Positions 44,742 to 55,111 are shown, numbered from the stretch's first letter. The stretch is 64,000 nt of DNA from Methanobrevibacter sp. (GCF_017431965.1 NZ_JAFRKB010000025.1:1-64000), one strand, 5' to 3'. Translations and numbers: made by a program. The notes: a model not told the origin generated them from the letters alone.

Positions 44742-47700
44742 ATGAATAAAAAGGGCTTAATAATGGCTATATTACTACTATTTATTGTAATTTTAAGTGT
44801 AAGCTCAGTATCTGCAGAAGATACAGCATATGCCAATTCATTACAAGAAGCTGATGATATAGCAACAATAAGTGAAACCAACGAAAGTACATCCTCTTCA
44901 GAACAAACCGTTCCTATTGGCTCAGATAGTGATGCTATCCAATCAATAATCAATGGTTTAAGCGATGGAGATACATTAACTTTCGAAACAGGAGAATATA
45001 AAGACATTTGTATTTATGTCAACAAAAGCATTACAATAAACGGAAACGGTGCGACATTAATAGGATATGACAATCCTTCCAAAAACAACACCCCTTCAAT
45101 TATCTGGAATCCTACTTCAAGCGGTGGATATGCAATAGGTAACCTCGCAACATTATATGTTGTGAATGCAAATAATGTCGTTATCCACGGATTGACTGTT
45201 GTTGGAGGAGAAAACAGCTCAGCCACATACTCCAACGCATTGGTTTATGCGACAAAATCCAACAGTTTAATCTTTGAAAACAATACCCTTGACGGATCAT
45301 CCTGGGGATTATACCTACAATATTGTAATGATGGAATTATTTCAGAAAATACCATTCAAAATCAGGCCGTTACCGGCTTGCTGAATTTTGGTTCAGCTAG
45401 AACCATTATTGAAAAAAATACATTTATTAATGCTGCAAACCATGGTATTGATGTAAGACACGGAACCGGACCTAACGTTCAAGTTATCAACAATACAGTA
45501 ATCGGTTCCAAAGAAGGTATCTACTTAATGCACTCAAAAGGACACAGCGCATACAATAACACATTAATCAACTGTACAATCAGTTCCATAAGCTGTTACG
45601 GTTCATCCAATATTGATATCAGAGACAACAAAATGCAAAAATCAAGAATAGGAGTATTATTAGGTGGAGGATACACAAACATTACTATCGGAGAAAACCA
45701 ATTCAGCTTAGATAACCTACCATTCCCACCTACATTCGTATACTATGTCGCTGAAGCAAAAAGCGACTATCAAAATGCGGAAGATATAATGGGTACTTTC
45801 AGTGACAGTACCTCAAACAGTCCTAATTATATAGCATACACCGAAATTGAAGCACCTGCAGACATTTCTATCGACTACAACACAATAATGAAAAAAACAG
45901 GAACTCAATTTACCGTTCCTGAAGAGTATACCAATGATCAAATCCAAACTATGCTTGAAGCAATGGAAGATGGAGACAGCATTATCTTTTATAAAAATGC
46001 AGTTTATACCAATATTTCAATTTATACCGATAAAAACATTAAAATATTCGGTAATAATGCAACATTAATAGGATTTGACAATATTGACTTAAATAATGTA
46101 CCAGAAAAAGTCAGAGCATCCACAACAAGTGGAGGTTATGCAATTGCATACCGTTCAGTATTATACGTCATTAACACTACTGGAGCTGTTGTTACCGGAT
46201 TAAACATCCAAGCTCAATATCCTGGATATGACACCACAAAAGTAGGCGCAAACACTGACGAATATAAGACATCTGGAATTTATGCATCCGAGAATAAAAA
46301 TTTAGTAATCACCGGATGTGACGTTACTGGTGCATCCTGGGGTATTTTCGGACAATACTCTTCAAATAGCATTATTAGCAGAAACAATGTCCATGACATA
46401 TATACAACCGGTATTATGAACTTCGGTTCTCCTAATGCAATTATTGTAGAAAATAACATTACCGATGCCGTAAACCACGGTATTGACACCAGACACGGAA
46501 CCGGACCAAATGTTACAATTGCATTTAACACCATTTCCGGTGCAAAAGAAGGTATCTACTTAATGCACTCAAAAGGACACACTGTCTACAACAACACTGT
46601 TTTAAATTCAAAAATAAGTGGAATTACAGCTTACGGATCTGGAAATGAAAAAATATTTAACAACTCAATTTCCGGAAGCAGAATCGGTATATTGATGGGC
46701 GGAGGATACTACAACGTAACCGTTGGTGAAAATTCATACAATTTAAACTTCTTACCATTCCCACCTACATTTGTAACATACCTCGCTAGAGCAGAAAGTA
46801 TGTATCAAACAGCAGATGATGTAATGAGAACTTACTCTGATAAAGAACTTGTTACCATCGATGTTGACGATGTGGACACTTTACCTCATACCGGCCAACT
46901 TGACTTCACATTAATTGACCAAAATGGTAAAAAGCTAGAAAATACCGAAGTTACTGTAGATATTGATACTCTTAATTCCACCGTTGTCAAAACAGATGAC
47001 GAAGGTAGTGTAAGTATTCCTTTAGACTTAGATTTAGGCGAATACGTTGCAACAATTACTTATGCGGGCAGTGACAATTATGGAGAAACCAGTGCAACCG
47101 CATTTATCTCAGTTGTTGAAACAATCAAAACAAAAACCGAAATTACTGCTGAAGACATTGCTGTTGAATATAACAGTGCCGGCGAATTAATTGCTACATT
47201 AACCAACAAAGAAAATGGCGTAGCCATTAAAGGTGCTAACTTACGTTTCTATGTAAATGATGCAAAAACAACTGTAAAAACAGACAAAGAAGGTAAAGCA
47301 GCACTATCCCTCAACGGATTAACTCCAGACACATACAAAGCAACAATCGTATACGAAGGAAACAGCAAATATAAAGCAGCAACCACAACCGTACAAGTCA
47401 CTATAGAAAAAGCAACAACAGTTATTTCCGCTGAAGACATTATTGTTGAATATAACAGTGACGGCGAATTAGTTGCTACACTAACCAACAATGCAACCGG
47501 TAAAGCAATTACAAGTGCTAATGTACGTATTTACTTAAACGATGTAAAAACAACTGTAAAAACAGACAAAGAAGGTAAAGCAGCACTATTCCTCAACGGA
47601 TTAACTCCAGACACATACGAAGCAACAATCGTATACGAAGGAAACAGCAAATATGAAGCAACAACCACAACCGTACAAGTCACTATAACTAAAGCAACAA

Positions 47701-48233
47701 CAATTGCTTCAGGAATTTATGACACAGAAACCAATGAGATGGTTGTTACAGTAACTAACGCTGCAACAGGAGCAGCCATTAAAAGTGCTAATGTTGTATT
47801 TACTTTAAATGGTGTAAAAACTACTGTAAAAACAGACAAAGATGGTCAAGCTAGACTTTCACTCGGTGATGTGGATCCAAACAGCTTTACTGCCGCATTC
47901 TCATATGGTGGAAACAGCAAATATCTCAAATCAACTGGAAAAATAAGTGCAGTAGTAAATAAAACAACAACAATTATTTCCACTGTCTATGATAAAGAAA
48001 ACGATGAAGTAGTAAGTACTTTAACAAACGCTGCAACCGGCGCGGCCATTAAAGGCGCTACAGTCGTATTTAATGTAGATGGTGCAAAAGTTAGTTATAA
48101 AACAGACGCTTCAGGTCAAGTTAAATATTCAACTGCAGACTTAAGTCCGGATGTGCACTCTGTTGCTAGCTCCTATGGTGGAAACAGCAAATACGCTGGA
48201 TCAAATATAAGCATAAATATTGTTAAAATCTAA
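44742..48233 (+). CDS. Large adhesin-like protein: two beta-helices plus Ig-like repeats
   Basis: 1163 residues. A signal peptide (MNKKGLIMAILLL to SSVSAED, cleavage near 26) is followed by two homologous right-handed beta-helix blocks (about 55-330 and 400-690), sharing RHGTGPNV, KEGIYLMHSKGH and PFPPTFV-type text, and then about five Ig-like repeats (about 706-1163) with KTDKEGKA and YEGNSKY motifs. Unlike the divergent neighbour it has no C-terminal membrane helix and ends ISINIVKI, so attachment must be by other means. GAGGGA precedes the ATG. Presumed role: attachment to host, mucus or other cells. Confidence 0.9.
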   Translation: MNKKGLIMAILLLFIVILSVSSVSAEDTAYANSLQEADDIATISETNESTSSSEQTVPIGSDSDAIQSIINGLSDGDTLTFETGEYKDICIYVNKSITINGNGATLIGYDNPSKNNTPSIIWNPTSSGGYAIGNLATLYVVNANNVVIHGLTVVGGENSSATYSNALVYATKSNSLIFENNTLDGSSWGLYLQYCNDGIISENTIQNQAVTGLLNFGSARTIIEKNTFINAANHGIDVRHGTGPNVQVINNTVIGSKEGIYLMHSKGHSAYNNTLINCTISSISCYGSSNIDIRDNKMQKSRIGVLLGGGYTNITIGENQFSLDNLPFPPTFVYYVAEAKSDYQNAEDIMGTFSDSTSNSPNYIAYTEIEAPADISIDYNTIMKKTGTQFTVPEEYTNDQIQTMLEAMEDGDSIIFYKNAVYTNISIYTDKNIKIFGNNATLIGFDNIDLNNVPEKVRASTTSGGYAIAYRSVLYVINTTGAVVTGLNIQAQYPGYDTTKVGANTDEYKTSGIYASENKNLVITGCDVTGASWGIFGQYSSNSIISRNNVHDIYTTGIMNFGSPNAIIVENNITDAVNHGIDTRHGTGPNVTIAFNTISGAKEGIYLMHSKGHTVYNNTVLNSKISGITAYGSGNEKIFNNSISGSRIGILMGGGYYNVTVGENSYNLNFLPFPPTFVTYLARAESMYQTADDVMRTYSDKELVTIDVDDVDTLPHTGQLDFTLIDQNGKKLENTEVTVDIDTLNSTVVKTDDEGSVSIPLDLDLGEYVATITYAGSDNYGETSATAFISVVETIKTKTEITAEDIAVEYNSAGELIATLTNKENGVAIKGANLRFYVNDAKTTVKTDKEGKAALSLNGLTPDTYKATIVYEGNSKYKAATTTVQVTIEKATTVISAEDIIVEYNSDGELVATLTNNATGKAITSANVRIYLNDVKTTVKTDKEGKAALFLNGLTPDTYEATIVYEGNSKYEATTTTVQVTITKATTIASGIYDTETNEMVVTVTNAATGAAIKSANVVFTLNGVKTTVKTDKDGQARLSLGDVDPNSFTAAFSYGGNSKYLKSTGKISAVVNKTTTIISTVYDKENDEVVSTLTNAATGAAIKGATVVFNVDGAKVSYKTDASGQVKYSTADLSPDVHSVASSYGGNSKYAGSNISINIVKI
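46857..48230 (+). repeat. Ig-like tandem repeats within the adhesin gene
   Basis: Five repeats of 90-94 codons. The most conserved unit contains AAAACAGACAAAGAAGG; it recurs at 47259, 47541, 47811 and 48081 (offsets 282, 270, 270). The second and third units are almost identical over 150 bases, marking a recent duplication. Copy number could change by recombination. Confidence 0.8.
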
Positions 48234-48272
48234 AGGGGATTCATCTCTCCTTTAACTTTTTTTATTTTTTTT
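48232..48272 (+). terminator. Terminator of the large adhesin gene
   Basis: AAAGGGGA (48232-48239) and TCTCCTTT (48246-48253) form an eight-base stem with one mismatch and a six-base loop right after the stop, then CTTTTTTTATTTTTTTTG. A convincing hairpin plus T-tract. Confidence 0.75.
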
Positions 48273-48322
48273 GATATCCAATAATTAAAATTTTACAGGT
48301 TCTATTTTTAAAAAAAATAAGT

Positions 48323-48547
48323 TTAGTAAGCATTTTTTCTGCTTACTGCGGTATAAATAATGAATATACCGACTAAAATCAAAACTATTTGTGGAAATAT
48401 TGCAAAGAATATGGCTGGAATAACACCCAATTCTGCAAGTAACCACAATACGCCATAGATAACTATTAAAACACCGAATAAAATAGCTATCTTATAACCA
48501 ATATCTTTTAAGTCATAAAAAGGAAACATACCATTTGGAATAGGCAT
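48323..48547 (-). CDS. Small two-helix membrane protein, 74 aa
   Basis: Not firmly recognised. Two hydrophobic segments (IAILFGVLIVIYGVLWLL, then FFAIFPQIVLILVGIFIIY) around ELGVIPAI, a layout seen in LiaF/DUF5668-like membrane regions. GGTGAT precedes the ATG, which lies nine bases after the rpiA stop, so it is the last gene of the egsA-UPF0179-rpiA transcript. Confidence 0.6.
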   Translation of the reverse strand: MPIPNGMFPFYDLKDIGYKIAILFGVLIVIYGVLWLLAELGVIPAIFFAIFPQIVLILVGIFIIYTAVSRKNAY

Positions 48548-48555
48548 CCTATCAC

Positions 48556-49242
48556 CTACAATTCTTTAGTGCCATCTTCAGTTCCTACAATGACCCTATC
48601 AACCATCTGTGAAAATATTCCATTTTCAACTACGCCCGGAATTGAATTTAAATCAATTTCCAAATGTGCAGGGGATTCAATTTCATCAAATTTGGCATCA
48701 ATGACAAAGTTGCCGTTATCAGTGATGACCGGCCCGTCCTTTCTTTGAGCCATCCTTATTTCACACTCGGCACCCATATCCTCTAGTGCTTGAATGACCA
48801 CTCTTGATGCATCAGGCAAAACTTCAACAGGCACTGGGAATGTTCCGAGTGAATCAACACATTTTGATTCATCGACAATTACTATAAACTCTTTTGCGGC
48901 GTAATCGACAATTTTTTCTTTAGTGTGGGCAGCTCCTCCCCCTTTAATCAAATTGAACTGAGGGTCCACTTCATCTGCCCCATCAACAGACAGGTCAATG
49001 TCATGTTCTTCCAAAGTAGTGATTGGAATATTCCATTTTTTTGCAATCAATAATGACTGGAATGAAGTTGGAATACCTAAAACATTAATTCCCTCATCAC
49101 GGATTCTCATACCTACTTTTTCAATGAAATAATGAGTAGTAGAACCTGTACCAAGCCCTAAAACCATTCCATCTTTTACATATTCAGCGGCTTTATAACC
49201 TGCATTTTTTTTACTAGAATCATTGCTACTGGCATTTTTCAT
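48556..49242 (-). CDS. rpiA: Ribose-5-phosphate isomerase A
   Basis: Interconverts ribose 5-phosphate and ribulose 5-phosphate. 228 residues. [13 protein letters not shown] (phosphate loop, about 30-42), VDGADEVDP and [12 protein letters not shown] with the catalytic residues, and DESKCVD. It overlaps the UPF0179 stop by one base (TAATG). Confidence 0.96.
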   Translation of the reverse strand: MKNASSNDSSKKNAGYKAAEYVKDGMVLGLGTGSTTHYFIEKVGMRIRDEGINVLGIPTSFQSLLIAKKWNIPITTLEEHDIDLSVDGADEVDPQFNLIKGGGAAHTKEKIVDYAAKEFIVIVDESKCVDSLGTFPVPVEVLPDASRVVIQALEDMGAECEIRMAQRKDGPVITDNGNFVIDAKFDEIESPAHLEIDLNSIPGVVENGIFSQMVDRVIVGTEDGTKEL

Positions 49243-49679
49243 TATATCACAAATCCTAAAGTAAGTTTATTAAGCTTATAACCTTTTTTACATTCCTCTT
49301 TATGTTTTCCATTATTCTCTAAAACAATGCATTTATCATTTTCCAAAAGCCCCTCAGGGAAGCAGAAATCATGAAAATCGCATTTTTCATCACAGTCTAA
49401 AGGAGTATATGTAAAAGTTGAACCTTCAAAAATACTTTTTGAATCGGTTAAAATATCAATTTTTGCCCTGTCAATTTCAACAGGAATAACTACTCCTCCT
49501 GAGTGGATTGGGCATTTCTGTTCGTTATCCTTAATATCAACAACGACATATTTCCTGTTTATTTCCAAGTTTCCAACACAAGATGATTTAAACCTGCAGC
49601 TTTCACAATCTTCAGCAGGACCTAAAAAAACGAATTCCTGACCTTTTTTAGCCAAATCCTTTCCTATTAATGTAATCAT
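49242..49679 (-). CDS. UPF0179 family protein
   Basis: 145 residues, rich in cysteines: [42 protein letters not shown] and a late CKKG. The pattern is that of the archaeal UPF0179 family, of unknown function; a metal or Fe-S site is likely. It is translated between egsA and rpiA with one-base overlaps at both ends, implying a fixed relation to one of them. Confidence 0.9.
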   Translation of the reverse strand: MITLIGKDLAKKGQEFVFLGPAEDCESCRFKSSCVGNLEINRKYVVVDIKDNEQKCPIHSGGVVIPVEIDRAKIDILTDSKSIFEGSTFTYTPLDCDEKCDFHDFCFPEGLLENDKCIVLENNGKHKEECKKGYKLNKLTLGFVI

Positions 49680-50722
49680 TAAATCACCTCTGTCCTATGG
49701 GCAAGCTCATATGCCGCCTCTTTTGAAATTCCATTATCTCCTAGAATTGTATATCTTTCAGGCCTGATTTCATGGGCCATCATCAGCGCTTCGATAATAT
49801 CCTCCTCGGCAATATTCAATTCCTTTGCAGTAGTTGGAGCTTGAACCGCTTTAAGTGCATTTCTAATAGCTTTCCAATCTCCTCCATGGAGATACATCAT
49901 CATTATTGTTCCAATACCGCATTGTTCACCATGCAAAGCTGACTTTTCAAGAATCTTATCCAATGCATGAGAGAATAAATGTTCAGATCCGCTGGCAGGT
50001 CTGGATGATCCTGCAATACTGATAGCCATCCCTCCACTGAACAAGGATTTCATGACTATGCGTGCACTAGGCTCGAGATTAGGTTTAATGTTGGCAATAT
50101 TATCAGTAATCAAATGAGCTGACATTATTGATAATGCCGCTGCTGACTCACTAAATGATTCATTTTTTAATCTGTGTGCTAATTCCCAATCCTTAATGGC
50201 TGTGAAATTGGCAATTAAATCTGCACAACCTGCAGCCAACAATCTGAATGGGGACTGTGCGAGAATTTCAGAATCCGCAATGACTGCAATCGGAGAGTGT
50301 GCATTAACTGATATGGAAGTATTAGGATTTTTTATTGATGCCATAGGAGATACAATACCGTCATGAGAAGCGGTAGTCGGCATGGATACAAAATATACGC
50401 CTTGATTAAATGAAGATAATTTAGCCACATCAATAACTTTCCCGCCACCAATACCTAAAACTGTAGTATCCGGTGTGATCAATTCTTCAACTTCAGAAAT
50501 TGACTCTTGTGATGCATTGTCAACTTTAATTACATCATATTCAATATTATCTCTTTCAAGGCTTTCTATTGCTGGAACTGCACCTACATCATATGTATGA
50601 GAACCAGTAACAATTAAAATCTTATTATCTAAATGTAAAGATTTGCAGATTTCACCAGTATCCTTAATAATGCCCGGATCAATGTAAACTTCACGCGGCA
50701 TTTGTATTTTCCTATTACTCAT
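49679..50722 (-). CDS. egsA: Glycerol-1-phosphate dehydrogenase
   Basis: Makes the sn-glycerol-1-phosphate backbone of archaeal lipids. 347 residues from ATG 50722 (MSNRKIQMPREVYIDPG) with GGAGAT upstream; the longer reading has no support. NAD-binding LGIGGGKVIDVAKLSS and the metal site HDGIV and later HGEQCGIG and HGGDW are visible. First gene of the egsA-UPF0179-rpiA group. Confidence 0.96.
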   Translation of the reverse strand: MSNRKIQMPREVYIDPGIIKDTGEICKSLHLDNKILIVTGSHTYDVGAVPAIESLERDNIEYDVIKVDNASQESISEVEELITPDTTVLGIGGGKVIDVAKLSSFNQGVYFVSMPTTASHDGIVSPMASIKNPNTSISVNAHSPIAVIADSEILAQSPFRLLAAGCADLIANFTAIKDWELAHRLKNESFSESAAALSIMSAHLITDNIANIKPNLEPSARIVMKSLFSGGMAISIAGSSRPASGSEHLFSHALDKILEKSALHGEQCGIGTIMMMYLHGGDWKAIRNALKAVQAPTTAKELNIAEEDIIEALMMAHEIRPERYTILGDNGISKEAAYELAHRTEVI

Positions 50723-50846
50723 AATATCTCCTAAAATTAAATTATACATTAATATATATGTTAGGGATAATTATAAATAACTTTCTTAAAAATTTTTATT
50801 AAAAAAAATAGATGATAATGAGAAATTATTCCCAATATCTAAAAAA

Positions 50847-51116
50847 CTATAAACCCATCGCTTCAAGCATGGATTGAACACCTAAAACAATTATTGCCAC
50901 ACCACCGAATATTTCAATATAATCCGCATACTTAATGGCAATTTTTGTTCCGAAATTACCAATCAATAACCATATAATAACTGCAATAATACTCAATCCG
51001 CCTAAAATATATGGGTCTACATGTGCAACGGCACCCTGTGAAGCTAAAATAAGGTTTTCAATGTTTCCAAAAATAATTAATCCTGTAAATGGAACATACG
51101 GTTTTAAATCAATCAT
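50847..51116 (-). CDS. Three-helix membrane protein, second of a tandem pair
   Basis: 89 residues from ATG 51116, two bases after the stop of its paralogue (GGAAGTG as ribosome binding site). Three helices: about 9-26 (GLIIFGNIENLILAS), 37-55 and 68-84. The motif FGNIENLILASQG in helix 1 is identical in both proteins and has the Glu-x2-Leu pattern of TerC/LysE-type transporters in which a domain is three helices. Lysines sit near the N-terminus and between helices 2 and 3, predicting the N-terminus inside. Not recognised by name. Confidence 0.6.
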   Translation of the reverse strand: MIDLKPYVPFTGLIIFGNIENLILASQGAVAHVDPYILGGLSIIAVIIWLLIGNFGTKIAIKYADYIEIFGGVAIIVLGVQSMLEAMGL

Positions 51117-51117
51117 C

Positions 51118-51405
51118 TTATTCACTTCCTTTAGTTGACCTAATATGTCTTACAGCATCACGAATAGCTATAATACCCAATATTACAATAGCAAGGCCGC
51201 CAATAAATGTGATGTAATTTGCATATTGTATAGCTATCTCTGTTGCAACGGTCCCAATAAATAGCCATATAATAACTGCAATAATACTCAATCCACCTAA
51301 AACTTTAGCATCCACACCTTGAACAACACCCTGTGAAGCTAAAATAAGGTTTTCAATGTTTCCAAAAATAATTAATCCTACAAAAGGTAAAAATTCTTCT
51401 AACAA
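51118..51405 (-). CDS. Three-helix membrane protein, first of a tandem pair
   Basis: 95 residues from TTG 51405, four bases after GGTGA. Paralogue of the next gene: FGNIENLILASQG and LGGLSIIAVIIWL are identical, and stretches of 52 and 30 bases are identical in DNA, so the duplication or a conversion is recent. Here the positive charges are at the C-terminus (RDAVRHIRSTKG) and between helices 1 and 2, which predicts the opposite topology to its partner. The pair may form one six-helix transporter. Confidence 0.6.
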   Translation of the reverse strand: MLEEFLPFVGLIIFGNIENLILASQGVVQGVDAKVLGGLSIIAVIIWLFIGTVATEIAIQYANYITFIGGLAIVILGIIAIRDAVRHIRSTKGSE

Positions 51406-51526
51406 GTTATCACCAATAATAAATTTAAATTTTTTAATATAAATAATATGCTAAAAAAGATATCGAATAGATTTAATACTGATTAAAAACAGATAATTTA
51501 ATATTATAAAAATTATTTTAGGTGAT

Positions 51527-52930
51527 ATGGTGGAAAATTTTGACGAATGGTTTCATGATATTTTAGAAGAAGCAAACATTACTGATTCAAGATATCCTAT
51601 TAAGGGAATGGCTATTTGGATGCCATACGGTTTTCAAATAAGAAAATACACAATGGAAATAATAAAAAAATTATTGGATAAGGACCATGAAGAAGTATTG
51701 TTTCCAATGCTTATTCCTGAAACTGAACTTGCAAAAGAAGGAATTCATGTAAAAGGGTTTGAAGATGAGGTATACTGGATTACAAAAGGCGGTCAGACTG
51801 AATTAAATGAACAGCTGGCATTACGACCAACAAGCGAAACCGCAATGTATCCTATGTATGCTTTATGGATTAGATCACACATCGACCTTCCAATAAAATA
51901 TTATCAGATAGTAAACACTTTCAGATATGAAACAAAACACACCAGACCCCTAATCCGTGTTCGTGAAATTACCACATTCAAGGAAGCTCATACTGCCCAT
52001 GCAACTAAAGAGGAATCTGATGAACAGATTCAGGATTTTATTGCTATTTATAAGGAATTCTTTGATGATTTGGGAATCCCTTATCTAATTTCAAAAAGGC
52101 CTGAATGGGACAAGTTCCCGGGTGCCGACTACACCATGGCTTTTGATGTAATCATGCCTAACGGCAAAACCCTGCAAGTTGGTACAATACACAATTTAGG
52201 CCAAACATTCGCAAAAACCTTTGACATTAAATTTGAAGACAAAGATGGTCAGCACAAATTTGTCTATCAAACCTGTGCAGGAGTATCAGACAGGGTTATC
52301 GCCTCTGTTATTTCCGTGCATGGAGAGGAGAAAGGATTACGCCTTCCACCTAAAGTATCCCCTAACCAAGTTACAATCATCCCAATTCTATTTAAAAAAG
52401 GAAAAGAGGAAGTTCTAGCCAAATGTGATGAAATTAAATCACAATTAGAGGCAAAAAGTTTGAGAGTTAACATTGACGATAGAGACATCAGACCAGGCAA
52501 GAAATTCTATGACTGGGAATTGAAAGGAACTCCAGTTAAACTCGAGCTTGGCCCAAGAGATTTGGAAAACAATATTACAATAGCTATGAGAAGAGATGAA
52601 GGAGAGAAAATAGAATTGTCCCTTGATGATGCACTTGCAGACAATGTTGTTGAACTATTAAACAAAACTGCAGAAAATCTCCGCGATTGCGCATGGGACT
52701 TCCAGAAAGAACATGTCAAATTCACAGAAAGCCTTGATGAAATTCCAGAACTTGTTGAAGCTGGAAATGTGGTTAAATTCCTATGGTGCGGAGACGAAGC
52801 AGTCGGAAAAGAGATTGAAGAAAAAACAGGTTATGATATCCTAGGTATTCAGGAAGAGGTATCCGAAGGAAAATGCATAGGCAGCGGAAGAGATGCCAAA
52901 TACATTGCCCTGATAGCTAAAACTTACTAA
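51527..52930 (+). CDS. proS: Prolyl-tRNA synthetase
   Basis: Class II synthetase of the archaeal/eukaryotic type, 467 residues. [13 protein letters not shown] (motif 1 region), [34 protein letters not shown] (motif 2), and the C-terminal zinc-domain-like [14 protein letters not shown] with a final ALIAKTY. GTG 51530 is an alternative start with better distance from GGTGAT. First of a proS-cofC-thiD row. Confidence 0.97.
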   Translation: MVENFDEWFHDILEEANITDSRYPIKGMAIWMPYGFQIRKYTMEIIKKLLDKDHEEVLFPMLIPETELAKEGIHVKGFEDEVYWITKGGQTELNEQLALRPTSETAMYPMYALWIRSHIDLPIKYYQIVNTFRYETKHTRPLIRVREITTFKEAHTAHATKEESDEQIQDFIAIYKEFFDDLGIPYLISKRPEWDKFPGADYTMAFDVIMPNGKTLQVGTIHNLGQTFAKTFDIKFEDKDGQHKFVYQTCAGVSDRVIASVISVHGEEKGLRLPPKVSPNQVTIIPILFKKGKEEVLAKCDEIKSQLEAKSLRVNIDDRDIRPGKKFYDWELKGTPVKLELGPRDLENNITIAMRRDEGEKIELSLDDALADNVVELLNKTAENLRDCAWDFQKEHVKFTESLDEIPELVEAGNVVKFLWCGDEAVGKEIEEKTGYDILGIQEEVSEGKCIGSGRDAKYIALIAKTY

Positions 52931-52939
52931 GTGATTTAA

Positions 52940-53614
52940 ATGGATGAAATATATGCAATAATTCCAGTTTCAAAGTTTAAAAATGCAAAAACTCGTCTAT
53001 CTCCATTCTTATCAGAAGAGGAAAGAGAAAAACTATTAAAAGTAATGCTTCAGGATGTAACCGACACTTTGAAAAAACATGTGGATAAAATTTTCATCAT
53101 AAGCAGAGATGAAGACGTATTGAGCTATGCGGAAAGCCTAAACTTGAATACCATTCTTGAAGATGACAATTCCAATTTGAATAAGGCATTGAAACAGGCC
53201 ATGAAATATTGCAAAGGAAAGGCAAAAAAAGTCATCATTGTTCCATCAGACATTCCTTTGATTGGAAAAACCAATTTGAAAATGCTTATTGATGCATCAA
53301 AAAGCCTGGATTTCATCATTGTGCCATCAAAAGGTGGCGGAACTAATTTGATAATAATGAAGCCCTTGGCAATTCATACCCGATTTGAAGGTTTCAGCTA
53401 TAAGGAGCATGTAAAAGCCGCTGAAAGGAAAAAATTAAATCCGCAGGTTCATGATTCATTTTTCATGGCATTGGATGTTAATACCGCTCAAGATTTGGGC
53501 GAAATAATGATACATGGTGAAAAAACCCATACCAGAAAATACTTAAAGGAACTTAAAGTTAACGTTGAACCTTTCAGAGGGTCTGAAAGACTGAAAGTTA
53601 CAAGAGCTGATTAA
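52940..53614 (+). CDS. cofC: 2-phospho-L-lactate guanylyltransferase
   Basis: Activates 2-phospholactate (or phosphoenolpyruvate) with GTP for coenzyme F420 side-chain synthesis. 224 residues: IIPVSKFKNAKTRLSPFL at the start, ILEDDNSNLNKALKQA, VPSDIPLIG, and PSKGGGTNLIIM, all typical of CofC. It ends directly against thiD and follows proS by nine bases. Confidence 0.95.
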   Translation: MDEIYAIIPVSKFKNAKTRLSPFLSEEEREKLLKVMLQDVTDTLKKHVDKIFIISRDEDVLSYAESLNLNTILEDDNSNLNKALKQAMKYCKGKAKKVIIVPSDIPLIGKTNLKMLIDASKSLDFIIVPSKGGGTNLIIMKPLAIHTRFEGFSYKEHVKAAERKKLNPQVHDSFFMALDVNTAQDLGEIMIHGEKTHTRKYLKELKVNVEPFRGSERLKVTRAD

Positions 53615-54349
53615 ATGATTGTCATGAGCATTGCAGGTGTTGACCCGTCAGCAGGTGCAGGCGTTTTAACCGATATAAAGACATTCCAGGCAATTGGCGT
53701 TTATGGAACCGGAATTGTTACTGCACTGACTGCCCAAAATCCTTATAAATTCTTTTCAACATTGCCTATTGATGAAGAATACATATCCGAGCAGATAGAT
53801 TCTGTTTTGGATGCCTATGAAGTGGAGTTTATAAAAACAGGAATGTTATATTCTCCTGAAATAATTAAACTAATTTCAAAAAAGATTAAGGAATATAATC
53901 TAAAAGCGGTTGTTGATCCAGTTATGGTGGCAACATCCGGTGGAGATTTGACAAAACATGATCTGGCTGAATCCTTAAATAAATATCTGCTCCCAAAAGC
54001 AATTTTAACAACACCAAATATTACAGAAGCTGAAAGATTAACTGATTTTGAAATTAAAACCGCTGAAGATGCAATCAAAGCATCCAAAAAAATTGTCTGC
54101 AACAATATCATTACCGGCGGACACCTAGATGGAATAAATACCATCAATATTGAGGGTAATGTTAAAATCAAAAAACAAGAATTGATAAAGACTGATAATT
54201 TACATGGAACCGGTTGCAATTTATCTGCAGCAATTGTAGCTTATCTTGCAAAGGGAAATACTTTAGAAGATTCTATCTTAAAATCACTTGATTATGTCTA
54301 TGAAAGCATAAAAAATGGAAATTATGGGACATTAATAGCTAAACTGTAA
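53615..54349 (+). CDS. thiD: Hydroxymethylpyrimidine (phosphate) kinase
   Basis: Phosphorylates HMP and HMP-P for thiamine. 244 residues: SIAGVDPSAGAGVLTDIKTF, TALTAQNPY, VVDPVMVATSG, and DNLHGTGCNLSAAIVAYLAKG with the catalytic base. ATG 53615 or ATG 53624 may be the true start. No ThiN domain is attached, unlike many archaeal ThiDN fusions. It ends base to base with the convergent ABC ATPase. Confidence 0.95.
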   Translation: MIVMSIAGVDPSAGAGVLTDIKTFQAIGVYGTGIVTALTAQNPYKFFSTLPIDEEYISEQIDSVLDAYEVEFIKTGMLYSPEIIKLISKKIKEYNLKAVVDPVMVATSGGDLTKHDLAESLNKYLLPKAILTTPNITEAERLTDFEIKTAEDAIKASKKIVCNNIITGGHLDGINTINIEGNVKIKKQELIKTDNLHGTGCNLSAAIVAYLAKGNTLEDSILKSLDYVYESIKNGNYGTLIAKL

Positions 54350-55102
54350 CTATTGGCCCATATCTAATTTGCTGACAATGGAATCCTGAAGAGCTATAAA
54401 TTCTTTTGATTCCCTTTTTCTTGGTCTTTCTATACCAACTTCAATAATTTCGGCAATTCTGCCAGGATTTCTATCAAGAATTACAATCTTATCAGCCAAA
54501 AAGACCGCTTCATCAACATCGTGAGTTACAAAAACAATCGTATTTTCAAATCTTTTCCAAACTCCAATCAGCTGTTCTTGAAGCTTGTGTCTATTTTGCA
54601 TATCCACTGCAGAAAACGGCTCATCCATGAGCAAAATTGGTGAATGGTTTAACAAGGATCTGATAATTGCAACCCTTTGCTTCATACCACCTGAAAGTTC
54701 ATGAGGATAGCTATCCTTAAACTCTATTAAACCAACACTTGTAAGATATCTCTCAGCGGCAGCAACATTTTCTTCCTTTGATCCTTGTTTTGTCATTTCC
54801 AAACCAAAAGTTACATTCTGCAAAACAGTTAACCAAGGGAATAGTGAATATTGTTGGAAAATCACTGCCCTGTCTCCTGATGGTTTTTTAACAACCTCAC
54901 CATTAGCAATTATTTCACCGGAGGTAGGATGTTCCAGGCCAGCTATTAAACGTAGAAGTGTTGTTTTACCGCAGCCGGATGGGCCTAAAAGACAAATCAG
55001 TTCCCCATCATTAATAGTTAAATTAATATCCTCCAAAACAGATAGCTTTTCTGTTTTTTTACTTACAAAGGATTTATTAATATTTTTAATTTCTATTGAC
55101 AT
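54350..55102 (-). CDS. ABC transporter ATP-binding protein (SsuB/TauB/ThiZ type)
   Basis: 250 residues. Walker A LGPSGCGKTT (39-48), signature LSGGMKQRVAI, Walker B ILLMDEPFSAVD, H-loop FVTHDVDEAV. The family imports nitrate, sulfonates, taurine or the thiamine precursor HMP. The permease is just upstream (nine bases). No binding protein is nearby, so the substrate is open; the abutting thiD makes an HMP role possible. Confidence 0.93.
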   Translation of the reverse strand: MSIEIKNINKSFVSKKTEKLSVLEDINLTINDGELICLLGPSGCGKTTLLRLIAGLEHPTSGEIIANGEVVKKPSGDRAVIFQQYSLFPWLTVLQNVTFGLEMTKQGSKEENVAAAERYLTSVGLIEFKDSYPHELSGGMKQRVAIIRSLLNHSPILLMDEPFSAVDMQNRHKLQEQLIGVWKRFENTIVFVTHDVDEAVFLADKIVILDRNPGRIAEIIEVGIERPRKRESKEFIALQDSIVSKLDMGQ

Positions 55103-55111
55103 TTAACACAC

